In this document: piece after piece, positions 9,208 through 18,561 of the stretch
How the letters are laid out: each line of letters starts with the position of its first letter
Position numbering within the stretch: position 1 is the first letter of the stretch
Assembly: GCA_035384965.1 (NCBI GenBank)
Contig: DAOOJE010000018.1
Location: 13,603-77,602, forward strand
DNA from: JAAYVZ01 sp035384965
GTDB taxonomy: Bacteria > Acidobacteriota > Thermoanaerobaculia > Thermoanaerobaculales > Thermoanaerobaculaceae
Direction: 5' to 3'
Length of the DNA stretch: 64,000 bases
The notes under the pieces: model-generated
Databases searched by the model: none
The model's input: the letters and a program-made list of their open reading frames with translations, nothing else
What the model was told of the DNA's origin: nothing
Made by a program: the position numbers and the translations under genes

Positions 9208-12200
9208 ATGAGCTTCGAACCCGTGGAACCCGAGGCAAGGTGGCTCGGCAGCCGGCAGTTCTGGCTCGCCCTGGGCGTGCTGCTACTGCTCGCGGCAGGA
9301 TGGGGGCTCGGGCGCGCGGCCTGGCTGGCGACCCGCAAGGCGCCCCCGGTCGAAGCGATTCTCGTCGGCCAGGACGAGCTGACCCCCGGCGTGACCGGGC
9401 GTTTTCGCGTGCTGGTGCGCGACGGCACCACCGCGTCTCCAATTCCCGAGGCCCGCGTGCACACCGTGCTGCGCGACCCGCAAGGCCGCCAGGTGTGGGC
9501 CGGCGACGCGGCCACCGACGCGACCGGTGTCGCGCTCGTGGAGGCCGCGGTGCCGGCCGGCGCGCCCGAGGGCCGCTACACCCTGGCCGCTCGGACGCGG
9601 GCCCGGCAGGGCACCGGCGAGCTCGAGCACGCCCTCGAGGTGAAGCGCTCGTTCCGCATCATGCTCTCGACCGACAAGCCGCTGTATCAGCCGGGGCAGG
9701 TCATCCACATGCGGGCGCTGGCACTGGGGTCGTTCGACCTGCGGCCGGTCGCCGGCGTGCAGGCGGTGCTCGAGGTCAAGGACGGCAAGGGCAACAAGGT
9801 GTTCAAGAAAGTCGCCCCGACCTCGGACTTCGGGATCATTGCTGCGGATTTCCAGCTCGCCGACCAGGTCAACACGGGCTCCTACACCGTCTCGGCGAGG
9901 CTCGGCGACACCGCATCCGAGCGCACCGTCACGGTGGAGCGCTATGTGCTCCCGCGCTTTTCCGTCGAGATCTCGACCGACCGCGGGTTTTACCAGCCGG
10001 GCGACGTCGTCGAGGGGACGGTCCGGGCCCGTTACACGTTCGGCGAGCCGGTGGCGCGGGGCAAGGTACGTCTGGCCGCGAGCGAGTTCGTGGACCGCTT
10101 CCGCGAGTTCGCCGTCGTCCAGGGGGAGACCGACGCCGGCGGCCGCTTCGCGTTCCGCCTCCCGCTCAAGGAGGCGTTCGCGGGCATGGCGCTGAAGGGC
10201 GGCAATGCGCTGGTCTCGCTCGAGGCCACGGTCACCGACCGGGCCAGCCACGCGCAGTCCCGGACCCGGGAGCTGCCGGTCAGCGGCGAGCCAATCCGCA
10301 TCGACCTCGTGCCCGAGAGCGGGCAGCTCGTGCCCGGGGTCGAAAACCTCGTCTGGGTCGTGACCTCTTACCCTGACGGCCGGCCGGCCCGCACCACGGT
10401 CGTGCTGGCGAACACCCGGGAGCGGTTCGAGACAAGCGAGGCCGGCATCGCGCGGCTGCGCGTGACCCCCGACGAGGGCGGGCGCAGCCTCACGCTCACC
10501 GCCACCGACACCGGTGGTGCGTCGACCACCGTGACCCGCCAGCTCGACGCCGCGCCTGCGTCGTCGTTGCTGCTCCGCCCGGACAAAGCTCTCTACGCCG
10601 CAGGGGAGACGGTGCGGGCTTCGGTCATGGCGCCCGGCGGCTCGGGACGCGCCTTCGTGGACGTCGTGAAGGCCGGGCACATCGTGCTCACGCAGGGGCT
10701 CGACCTCTCGAACGGACTCGGGGTCGCGGCGTTCGACCTGCCGGCCGATCTCGCGGGGACGCTCGAGCTGCGCGCCTACCGCCTGCTGGCTAGCGGCGAC
10801 ATCGCCGGCGACACCCGGATCGTGCAGGTGCGGCCGCCGGCCGGTCTGCGCATCGCCGTCGAGCTGGACAGGCCGACCTACCGGCCAGGGGAAATGGCGC
10901 TGCTGCGCTTTGCCGTGACCCGCGCCGACGGGACGCCGGCGGTGTCGGCACTGGGGCTGTCGGCGGTCGACGAGGCCGTCTTCGCGCTGCAGGACATGCG
11001 CCCGGGGCTCGAGCGGGTGTTCTTCATGCTGCAGGAAGAGCTTCTGAAGCCGCGGTACGAGATCCACGCCACCCTGCCGGCCGCGGAGCTGGTGGCGCCG
11101 ACCGCCGAGGCCGGGGAGCCGGTGGCCGATCTGGCCGGCGTCGTGCTCTCCGCCGCGGCGGGCGGCGCCGCTCCGGCGGCGGCGCGCACCCTCACCGTGG
11201 CGCAGAAGCAAGCGAGGCTCGATGAAGCGGCGCGCCAGTATGGCCGCCGGCTCCAGGCGGCGGCCCTGATGGCCCCGGCCGGCGCGGTGGCCCTGCTCGG
11301 GGTGCCGTTCCTCCTCTACCTCCTGCTCCGCCTGGTGCGGCGCCAGCCGCTCGCCGGGCTCGGGGAGGAGGAGGTGCAGGCAGTCGGCAAGGCTTTGACG
11401 TCGCTCAACCTCCGGCTCGTGCTGGGGCTGTACGGGCTGCTCGCCGCGGTGGCCGTGGTGACTGCCGGGCGGTGGCTGCGCAGCCAGGGGTTCCTGGTGG
11501 TGGCGTGGAGTTTGATGGCGGGGGCGTTCGTGCTGGCGCTGATCCTCCAGGCCCTGGCGGCCCGCCGCCTGTGGCGCCTCCCGGCGGCCCAAGGGCTGCC
11601 GTTCGCGCGGCGCCTCGCGGCGCAGGTGCCGATCCTGTTCGCGCTCGTCCCGGCCGCCGTTCTGGGCCTGGCGGCCGCCGCCCAGCACCCCTGGCGGGTG
11701 CCCGAGTCGACGATCGTTCTCTTGCTCGCCGCAGTAGGCGTCACGCCGCTGCTGGCCGTCGCGGCGCTGGCCGTCGCCCGCGCCTGTGCGAGCCGGCAGA
11801 TCTCGTTCGGCCACTATCTCCGGGTGGCCCTCGCTTGCCCGCTCCTCGCCGCGGCGCCGCTGCTCGTCGCTGCCGCGGCCGTGGTGGCGACCGGCCCCGG
11901 CAAGGGCAGCGGGGGCCTGGCCATGGTGGGTGCCGGCAACCGCATGGTGGCGCTCGGCGCCGCCGGGGGCGTGCCGCTGCCGGCCGCGGCGTTCAAGGCA
12001 CAGGCCGCCGAGCAGGAAAGCGACAAGAGCCGCAAGGCGCTCGTCGAGCCGGCCCGGGTGCGCCGCCACTTTCCGGAGACGCTCCTGTGGGTACCCCAGC
12101 TCGTGACCGGCGCCGACGGCCGGGCGCAGCTCGAGGTGCCGCTCGCCGACTCGATCACGACCTGGCGTCTGGCGGCCAGCGCGGTGAGCGGCTCGGGTGA

Positions 12201-14148
12201 GCTGGGCGCCGCCGAACGGGGCATCCGGGTGTTCCAGGACTTCTTCGTCGATCTCGACCTGCCAGTGGCGCTCACCCAGCACGACGAGGTGAGCGTGCCG
12301 GCGGCCGTGTACTCGTACCTTGCCGAGCCGCAGACTGTGAGGCTCACGCTGCGGCCCGCCGGCTGGTACGAGCTGCGCGGCGAGGCGACGAGAGCGCTGC
12401 ACCTCGCCCCGCGCGAGGTCACCTCGGTGTCGTTCCGTCTGGTCGCCAGGCAGCCTGGCATGCACGCTCTCACCCTCGAGGCCGCCGGCAGCACGATGGC
12501 GGATGCCGTGGAGCGGCAGGTGCGCGTCGCCCCGGACGGGCAGGAACAGGTCCGCACCTTCAACGGCACGCTCGAGAAGACCGTCACCCAGCGGGTCGAC
12601 TTCCCGTCCGAGGCGATCGCCGGCGCGAGCGACCTCTTTCTCAAGGTGTACCCTGGCGCATTCAGCCAGGTCGTCGAGGGGCTGGACGCCATCCTGCGCA
12701 TGCCCGCCGGGTGCTTCGAGCAGACCTCGTCCTCGACCTACCCCAACGTGCTGGCGCTCGCCTACTTGCGCGCCACGAAACAGGTCAAGCCCGAAATCGA
12801 GCTAAAGGCGCTGCAGTACATCAACACCGGCTACCAGCGCCTGCTCTCGTTCGAGGTGCCGGGCGGCGGCTTCTCGTGGTTCGGCCAGGCACCGGCGCAC
12901 AACGTCCTGACCGCGTATGGCGTCCTCGAATTCGCCGACATGGCGAAGGTTTACGACATCGACGCCGCGGTGCTGGCCCGGACGGCGACCTGGCTCGCCT
13001 CCGGGCAGCGGCCCGACGGCTCGTGGGCACCCACCGAGGGCGGTATCGCCGAGGGCGCCATCGACCAGTACCAGGGGCAGGCGCTGCGCACCACCGCGTA
13101 CATCGCCTGGGCGCTGGCCGAGGCCGGCCAGGGCGGAAAGTCGCTCGAGCGCGCACTCGCCTACCTGCGCTCGAGCATCGCGAGCACCGACGACGCGTAC
13201 ACCCTCGCGGTGGCCGCAAACGCCTTCGCCGCAGCCAGGGACGGCGCCGCCGGCGAGGTGCTGGCGCGGCTCCTGAAGTCCGCAAAGGCCGACGAGGACG
13301 GGGTGCACTGGGAGCCCACGGGCGAGAGCGCGGTCCACTCCCGCGGCGAGGTGCTGGCGATCGAGACCACCGCCATCGCGGCGCAGGCGCTGATCCGGGC
13401 CTCGTACGAGGTCGCGACCGCCCACAAGGCGCTGGCGTGGCTCGTCAAGCACAAGGACTCGGGCGGCACCTGGCACTCCACGCAGGCCACCGTGCACGCG
13501 CTACGAGCGCTGCTGGCCGGCTCGGGTTACGGCGGCGGGGTCGAGACGGGGGTGAGCGTGACCGTGATCGCCAACGGCACGGCCGTGCAGCAGCTCGACA
13601 TCACCCCCGAGACGAGCGACGTGCTACGTCTCGTGAGCCTGCGGGAGCATCTTGCGCCGAGTGTCGACGTGACGCTCGAGACGAGCGGCGCTGCGCTCGC
13701 CTACCAGCTCGTGGCCGTGCACTACTTGCCGTGGACGCGGCAGAAGCCGGCCGAGACGCCCGAAATGTCGATCGACGTGACGTTCGACTCGACCGAGCTG
13801 CGCCCCGACGACACGCTCGGGTGCCTGGTGAAGGTGCGGTACGACCGCCCGGGCGAGGCCCGCATGACCATCGTGGACCTCGGTGTGCCGCCCGGCTTCG
13901 AGGTCGTGGCGGAATCGGTGGACGCCCTCAAGCAGGCCGGCACGATCCAGCGCTACTCGCTCACGGGGCGGCAGGTCATCCTCTACTTCGACCGCTTGCC
14001 GGGGCAGCAGGACGTGGTCTTCCGCCTCACCATGAAGGCGAAGTTCCCGGTGCGGGCCAAGACCCCGCCGTCGACCGTCTACCAGTACTACGAGCCGTCG
14101 GCGCGAGCCCAGGCCAGGCCCGTGGAGCTGGTGGTCGCAGCCAGGTAG
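9208..14148 (+). CDS. Alpha-2-macroglobulin family protein with membrane insert
   Basis: 1646 residues. Bacterial A2M proteins trap attacking proteases in the envelope. One N-terminal membrane helix (residues about 12-33) replaces the usual lipoprotein signal. MG-type beta domains follow (TDKPLYQPGQVIHMRALAL, DRGFYQPGDVVEGTV, LSAVDEAVFALQDM). At residues about 688-895, where the bait region is expected, there are six hydrophobic helices. Then come LLWVPQLVTGADGRA, the thioester motif GCFEQT (Cys1169), the alpha/alpha-toroid thioester domain (GGGFSWFG, ASGQRPDGSW) and a receptor-binding-like end. Start ATG 9208 has GGGAGG upstream, and TATCCT at 9175-9180 may be its -10. The usual partner PBP1C is absent; a DASS transporter follows. 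Confidence 0.92.
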   Translation: MSFEPVEPEARWLGSRQFWLALGVLLLLAAGWGLGRAAWLATRKAPPVEAILVGQDELTPGVTGRFRVLVRDGTTASPIPEARVHTVLRDPQGRQVWAGDAATDATGVALVEAAVPAGAPEGRYTLAARTRARQGTGELEHALEVKRSFRIMLSTDKPLYQPGQVIHMRALALGSFDLRPVAGVQAVLEVKDGKGNKVFKKVAPTSDFGIIAADFQLADQVNTGSYTVSARLGDTASERTVTVERYVLPRFSVEISTDRGFYQPGDVVEGTVRARYTFGEPVARGKVRLAASEFVDRFREFAVVQGETDAGGRFAFRLPLKEAFAGMALKGGNALVSLEATVTDRASHAQSRTRELPVSGEPIRIDLVPESGQLVPGVENLVWVVTSYPDGRPARTTVVLANTRERFETSEAGIARLRVTPDEGGRSLTLTATDTGGASTTVTRQLDAAPASSLLLRPDKALYAAGETVRASVMAPGGSGRAFVDVVKAGHIVLTQGLDLSNGLGVAAFDLPADLAGTLELRAYRLLASGDIAGDTRIVQVRPPAGLRIAVELDRPTYRPGEMALLRFAVTRADGTPAVSALGLSAVDEAVFALQDMRPGLERVFFMLQEELLKPRYEIHATLPAAELVAPTAEAGEPVADLAGVVLSAAAGGAAPAAARTLTVAQKQARLDEAARQYGRRLQAAALMAPAGAVALLGVPFLLYLLLRLVRRQPLAGLGEEEVQAVGKALTSLNLRLVLGLYGLLAAVAVVTAGRWLRSQGFLVVAWSLMAGAFVLALILQALAARRLWRLPAAQGLPFARRLAAQVPILFALVPAAVLGLAAAAQHPWRVPESTIVLLLAAVGVTPLLAVAALAVARACASRQISFGHYLRVALACPLLAAAPLLVAAAAVVATGPGKGSGGLAMVGAGNRMVALGAAGGVPLPAAAFKAQAAEQESDKSRKALVEPARVRRHFPETLLWVPQLVTGADGRAQLEVPLADSITTWRLAASAVSGSGELGAAERGIRVFQDFFVDLDLPVALTQHDEVSVPAAVYSYLAEPQTVRLTLRPAGWYELRGEATRALHLAPREVTSVSFRLVARQPGMHALTLEAAGSTMADAVERQVRVAPDGQEQVRTFNGTLEKTVTQRVDFPSEAIAGASDLFLKVYPGAFSQVVEGLDAILRMPAGCFEQTSSSTYPNVLALAYLRATKQVKPEIELKALQYINTGYQRLLSFEVPGGGFSWFGQAPAHNVLTAYGVLEFADMAKVYDIDAAVLARTATWLASGQRPDGSWAPTEGGIAEGAIDQYQGQALRTTAYIAWALAEAGQGGKSLERALAYLRSSIASTDDAYTLAVAANAFAAARDGAAGEVLARLLKSAKADEDGVHWEPTGESAVHSRGEVLAIETTAIAAQALIRASYEVATAHKALAWLVKHKDSGGTWHSTQATVHALRALLAGSGYGGGVETGVSVTVIANGTAVQQLDITPETSDVLRLVSLREHLAPSVDVTLETSGAALAYQLVAVHYLPWTRQKPAETPEMSIDVTFDSTELRPDDTLGCLVKVRYDRPGEARMTIVDLGVPPGFEVVAESVDALKQAGTIQRYSLTGRQVILYFDRLPGQQDVVFRLTMKAKFPVRAKTPPSTVYQYYEPSARAQARPVELVVAAR

Positions 14149-14220
14149 GTATCCCGGCCCCTGCGCCATGGTGCCGATGGCGCTAAACTCCGAGGGCCCG
14201 TCGGGCGACGGAGGCCGAGC

Positions 14221-15747
14221 ATGACCGACTCGGACCAGCAAGCCGAGACCGTGCCTGAGCCCTTCCGGGCCTGGGGCACGATCGACCGCACGCGGCAGAC
14301 CATCGGGCTCGCGCTCGGGCCGCTGACGGCGGTCGCCCTCCTGGTGTTCCCCATCGGCGGGGTGCCGGCCGAGGCCGCGCGGCTCGCCGCCGTGGTCGCC
14401 TGGGTGGTGATCTGGTGGATCAGCGAGGCGGTGCCGTTGCCGGCCACCGCCCTGCTCGGCCCGGCCCTGACGGTCGCGCTCGGCGTGACCACGGTCAAGG
14501 ATGCGTTCTCACCCTTCGGGGACCCGGTGATCTTCCTGTTCCTCGGTGGCTTCCTCATGGCCCAGGGAATGGCCGTGCACGGTCTCGACCGGCGCATCGC
14601 GCTCGCGATCCTGGCCAGCCGCTGGGTCGCCGGGCACCCGTCCCGCCTGCTCGCCGCCTTTGCGCTGCTCGCCGCCGGGCTGTCGATGTGGCTTTCCAAC
14701 ACCGCCACGACCGCGATGCTCTACCCCATCGCGCTGGGTGTGCTGGGCGCCAGCCCGCCGCTCGCCAGGACGGGGGGCGGCCACGGCTCGTTCGGCAGCG
14801 GGCTGCTGCTCGCGTGCGCGTACGGCTCCTCAATCGGCGGCATCGGGACCCCTGTGGGAACGCCCCCCAACATCATCGCCATGGGCCAACTCGAAAAGCT
14901 GGCCCGCGTGCACATCGGGTTCTTGCCGTGGATGGCGCTGGCGGTTCCGGTGACGCTGGCGATGCTCGCGTTCGCCCTTCTCTACGTGCGCTTCACCTTC
15001 CCCGCCCCGGCCGGCTCGACCCTGGACGTGACGGCGGTTCGCTCGCAGCAGCGGGCGCTCGGTCCACTGACACGGGGCGAGCGCAACGTCGCGCTGGCGT
15101 TCGTCGTCGCCGTGGCCGGCTGGGTCGGCCCAGGGCTTGTCACCGCCGCGCTCGGGGCCCCGCACCCCTTCGCCGCCAGGCTCGCCGCGGCGCTGCCGGA
15201 GAGCGTCGTGGCGGTCATCGCGGCGGCGCTGCTGTTCGTGCTCCCGGTCGACTGGAAAGCCAGGCGGTTCACGCTCACCTGGAAGCAGGGCGCGGACCTC
15301 GACTGGGGAACGCTGCTGCTGTTCGGCGGCGGGCTGTCGCTCGGCGCCGCGATGTTCCGCACCGGGCTCGCCGCCGCCCTGGGCCACGGCCTCACGCGCC
15401 TGGCGGGCGCTCGCTCGGAGACCGCGCTGCTCGCGCTCTTCACCGCCATCGCCGTCTACCTGACGGAGATCACCTCGAACACCGCCACCGCCACGATGCT
15501 GGTGCCGCTGGCGACTGCCGCGGCGCAAGCGGCAGGCGTCGACCCCACGCTCCCGGCCGTGGGGTGCGCCCTGGGGTGCAGCATGGCGTTCATGCTCCCG
15601 GTCGCGACGCCTCCCAACGCCATCGTCTACGGCTCGGGCAGGGTGCCGATCACCCACATGGCCCGGAGCGGATTCTGGCTGAATCTCGCGGCGTGCGTGC
15701 TGATCCCCGCGATGCTGCTGCTCACGCGCTGGGTCTTCAGCAACTGA
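14221..15747 (+). CDS. DASS/SLC13-family sodium:dicarboxylate (anion) symporter
   Basis: 508 residues with about a dozen membrane helices. The two hallmark Ser-Asn-Thr motifs of the divalent-anion:sodium symporter family are present (MWLSNTATTAMLYP and TEITSNTATATMLVP). Each is followed later by a Thr-Pro-Pro-Asn hairpin element (TPVGTPPNIIAMG and VATPPNAIVYGSG). Substrates in the family include C4-dicarboxylates, citrate, sulfate and phosphate; the sequence alone does not decide. ATG 14221 is preceded by GGAGG. It is independent of the A2M gene, with 72 nt between them. Confidence 0.92.
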   Translation: MTDSDQQAETVPEPFRAWGTIDRTRQTIGLALGPLTAVALLVFPIGGVPAEAARLAAVVAWVVIWWISEAVPLPATALLGPALTVALGVTTVKDAFSPFGDPVIFLFLGGFLMAQGMAVHGLDRRIALAILASRWVAGHPSRLLAAFALLAAGLSMWLSNTATTAMLYPIALGVLGASPPLARTGGGHGSFGSGLLLACAYGSSIGGIGTPVGTPPNIIAMGQLEKLARVHIGFLPWMALAVPVTLAMLAFALLYVRFTFPAPAGSTLDVTAVRSQQRALGPLTRGERNVALAFVVAVAGWVGPGLVTAALGAPHPFAARLAAALPESVVAVIAAALLFVLPVDWKARRFTLTWKQGADLDWGTLLLFGGGLSLGAAMFRTGLAAALGHGLTRLAGARSETALLALFTAIAVYLTEITSNTATATMLVPLATAAAQAAGVDPTLPAVGCALGCSMAFMLPVATPPNAIVYGSGRVPITHMARSGFWLNLAACVLIPAMLLLTRWVFSN

Positions 15748-15751
15748 CACG

Positions 15752-15757
15752 CTATTC
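15752..15757 (+). promoter_or_regulatory. -10 box for a leaderless start
   Basis: TATTCT lies seven bases before the ATG at 15765 with no ribosome-binding site between, the spacing expected for a leaderless mRNA. Confidence 0.5.
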
Positions 15758-15764
15758 TTGCCCC

Positions 15765-16370
15765 ATGGGCCGGATCGAAGCGCCTCCCCGTCCCGCCGAG
15801 CCGAGCCGGCTGGAGCTGTGGCAGGAGCACATCGAGGCGTGGGCGCCGGGCAGACAGTGGATCCCCCGTGCCGTGCTGCTCCTGTACTTCGCCTACGTGG
15901 GCGTGCGGCACCTCGGAGACCCTTTATACAGCAGCATCTTCGGCGGGATCAACCTGGGCATCCACGAGGCCGGGCACGTGGTGTTCGGCTTCCTCGGCGA
16001 ATGGCTGATGGTGGCCGGCGGGACGATCCTGCAGTGCGCCGCGCCGGTCGTCGCCACGTGGCTGCTGCTGCGGCAGGGGGACTGGTTCGGGCTGCCCGTG
16101 GGCGGTTTCTGGGAGGCCACCAACCTCTACAACGTGGCCACGTACATGGCCGACGCCCGCGCCCAGGAGCTGCCGCTCGTCACGGTTGGCGGCGGCGAAC
16201 CGGCGGTCGCTCACGACTGGACGTACTTGCTGGATTCGGTGGGCCTGCTGGAACACGACGAGCGCCTCGCGGGGCTCGTGCGCGTCGCTGCGTTCCTGCT
16301 CCTCTGGACCTCGGTCCTGCTGGGCGCCTGGATGTGCCGCCTCATCGCGAGGGCGAAAGTATCGGCGTAA
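15765..16370 (+). CDS. Membrane protein with HEAGH zincin-like motif
   Basis: 201 residues, family not recognised. An N-terminal hydrophobic helix is followed by GIHEAGHVVFGFLGEW (His67-Glu68...His71), which matches the HExxH zinc-binding signature. Further hydrophobic helices follow (GGTILQCAAPVVATWLLL and a C-terminal VAAFLLLWTSVLLGAWMCRL), with an Asn-Leu-Tyr-Asn-rich loop between. This arrangement fits a small integral-membrane metalloprotease-like protein, but a third zinc ligand cannot be assigned. It starts 17 nt after the DASS gene yet seems to have its own leaderless promoter. Confidence 0.75.
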   Translation: MGRIEAPPRPAEPSRLELWQEHIEAWAPGRQWIPRAVLLLYFAYVGVRHLGDPLYSSIFGGINLGIHEAGHVVFGFLGEWLMVAGGTILQCAAPVVATWLLLRQGDWFGLPVGGFWEATNLYNVATYMADARAQELPLVTVGGGEPAVAHDWTYLLDSVGLLEHDERLAGLVRVAAFLLLWTSVLLGAWMCRLIARAKVSA

Positions 16371-16383
16371 CCCTGGGGTGACG

Positions 16384-18441
16384 CTATCGGGCCGGCGCCG
16401 GGCGGAACTCGGAGGGCACAACGGGGCGCTGCAGGAGATCGAAGTAAGCGGCGGTACGGTCGGGCTTGCCGTCGAGCCAGGCCTCGATGAGGTCTTCCCC
16501 CACCCAGTAGGTGTACACGTACGAGCGATACCCGCGAATGAACGAAAGGCCGCGCTTCGCGCGCTCGGGGCTTTGCAAACCGAGCCGCATGAGGATCGCC
16601 ATGACCTCGGCCTCTGGCTTGCCCTCGTCGAGCAGCGCGCTGGCGGCGAGGGTGCTGGCCAGCCGCAGCGGCTTCGAGGCCTCCCGCACCTTTTCGAGCC
16701 TTTCCCAGTCGAGGCCGGCCAGGCCGGCTGCCGGCGCGAGCACCTCGCGGACGAAACGCTGCCGCTCCTCGCGAGGGAAGACGATGTCGAGGCCCACATT
16801 GGCGGTGCCCTCCGCAATGAGCGACTGCGGCGAGTGCAGCGGGTACACCGTGTACTCCACCCAGCCCTTGCCCTTCACGAGCCGGTCCTCGAGCAGCGCG
16901 TTGTAGACGTGGTGGCCCGGATAGCCTTCGTGCGCCAGCAAACCGGGCACGCGGTCGAGCTCGAGAGGCGAGTCGGTGTTGATTTCGATCCTGCTCACGA
17001 ACCCGCCCTGGTACCAGTTGTAGGCGCCCCACGGCATGTTGCTCACGAACGCGACCTCGAAGCGCTCGCCGGCGGGCAGCGCAACCAGAGCTGCGGTGCG
17101 CCGGCGCAGCTCCGCGAGCGTGAGGTTGACGACCTTCTCGAGCCGCTCGGGCGGTATCTGGAACTGCTTGCGGAACGCCTCCATGCGCGCCTCGAGGCCG
17201 CCCTCGCCGGGCACCACGGCCTCGAGCGCGGCTCGTGCCTTCTCCAGGACCGCGGGGTCGATCGCCAGCGGCTCGATGTCGAACAGCAGGCGGGCTTCGT
17301 TCGCGAGACTCATTGGCTCGCCGCCCAGTTTCCGGAGGTACGCCTCGACAGCCACGAGCTGCGCGGCGAGAAACGCCTGCCGGGGAGTGGCTGGTGCCCG
17401 GCGGACCGCCGTGACGAGCGTGCGAGCTTCCGCGAGCAGCTCCGGCAATGGTCTCGCCTCGCCGGTCTCGCTTTCAGCCTTCCAGGCCGGCAGCCCGTAG
17501 TAGGCGTCCACGAACCCCGCATCGTGACGCCCGACCGCGAGTACGAGCTTCACGTAGCGCTCCGCCACCGCTCCGAGGGGATCGTCGTCTGCCGCCATGG
17601 CCGTCTTCCTTTCTGCCGTCCCCGCCGCGTCCGGCACGAAGAGCGGCTGGCCGAAGCGGTCCTTGCCGAACTCTCCGATGACTCGCTGTCCGTCCCTCGA
17701 GACGAGCCACTCGGCCAGCACCCGCGCCTGGGCAGCCTTCACCCTCGGGTGGGCGGCCGGGTTCACGACGATGGCGCCGTAGCGGTTCAGCATCTCGTCG
17801 CCGCCCTCGCTCATCACTGCGAGATCGAGTGTGGAGCGCAGCGCCAGGAAGGTGCCTCGATCCATCAGCGTATAGGCGCGCTTCTCCGACGCGATGCGCG
17901 CCGTGGCCCCCATCCCCTGCCCCGTCTCGCGATACCACCTTCCCGCCGGTGCCCCCTGGCCAGCCAGCTTCCAGAGGGCGAGCTCCCTGGCGTGCGTTCC
18001 CGACTTGTCGCCGCGCGAGAGGAATAGAGCCCCGGAGCTGGCGATGCGGCCCAGGGCCTCGCGCACTGGCAGGCCGCGCGCCCCGGCCGGATCCGAGGGC
18101 GGCCCCACGAGCACGAAGTCGTTGTGCATAACATCGAGGCGGAGCAGTCCGTGCCCCTGGGCCATGAACTCGTCCTCGGCCTCGCGCGCGTGCACGAGCA
18201 GCAGGTCGGCGTCCCCGCGGCGGCCCATGGCGAGGGCCTCGCCGGTGCCCACCGCAATGGGCTTGATCCGGACTTCCGGGTGGGTGGCGTGGAACGCCGC
18301 GACGAGCACATCGAGCAGCCCGGTGTCCTGGGTCGAGGTGGTGGTGGCGAGGATCACGGTGACCGGCTCGGCGGCTGCCGCTGGACCGGCGACCGCCAGT
18401 GCGAAAAGCGCTAGAAAAAGAATCGTTCGTGAATGCCGCAT
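16384..18441 (-). CDS. TupA-like tungstate-binding domain fused to DUF885-like peptidase domain
   Basis: 685 residues with signal peptide MRHSRTILFLALFALAVAGP...AAA. Residues about 25-280 are a periplasmic anion-binding fold of the TupA (tungstate) type: ILATTTSTQDTGLLDVL, then GRRGDADLLLVHAREAED, FLSRGDKSGTHARELALW and GMGATARIASEKRAYTLMDRG. From internal Met at 17598 (about residue 282) follows a DUF885-like domain with HEGYPGHHVYNAL, a zinc-type motif. Inside the ORF an AAAGGAAG sequence precedes that Met, so the second half may once have been, or still be, a separate gene. No tupBC permease genes are nearby. Both domains are clear; fusion versus loss of a stop is open. Confidence 0.85.
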   Translation of the reverse strand: MRHSRTILFLALFALAVAGPAAAAEPVTVILATTTSTQDTGLLDVLVAAFHATHPEVRIKPIAVGTGEALAMGRRGDADLLLVHAREAEDEFMAQGHGLLRLDVMHNDFVLVGPPSDPAGARGLPVREALGRIASSGALFLSRGDKSGTHARELALWKLAGQGAPAGRWYRETGQGMGATARIASEKRAYTLMDRGTFLALRSTLDLAVMSEGGDEMLNRYGAIVVNPAAHPRVKAAQARVLAEWLVSRDGQRVIGEFGKDRFGQPLFVPDAAGTAERKTAMAADDDPLGAVAERYVKLVLAVGRHDAGFVDAYYGLPAWKAESETGEARPLPELLAEARTLVTAVRRAPATPRQAFLAAQLVAVEAYLRKLGGEPMSLANEARLLFDIEPLAIDPAVLEKARAALEAVVPGEGGLEARMEAFRKQFQIPPERLEKVVNLTLAELRRRTAALVALPAGERFEVAFVSNMPWGAYNWYQGGFVSRIEINTDSPLELDRVPGLLAHEGYPGHHVYNALLEDRLVKGKGWVEYTVYPLHSPQSLIAEGTANVGLDIVFPREERQRFVREVLAPAAGLAGLDWERLEKVREASKPLRLASTLAASALLDEGKPEAEVMAILMRLGLQSPERAKRGLSFIRGYRSYVYTYWVGEDLIEAWLDGKPDRTAAYFDLLQRPVVPSEFRPAPAR

Positions 18442-18561
18442 GGCAGTCTCCTCGAGGGTTCGAACCGCCTCCCGGCGGCTCCCGCAGCAAGAGCCTACCA
18501 CCCTCTCGGCAGGCCGCCCTCCCCCTTGCCTGGGCGAGGCAGGTGCGATCTACTCCCCGCC

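Noticed and set aside
9283..12465. Very long minus-strand reading frame opposite the A2M gene
   Set aside because: Gly/Arg/Pro/His-rich translation without domain features; an antisense shadow caused by high GC.
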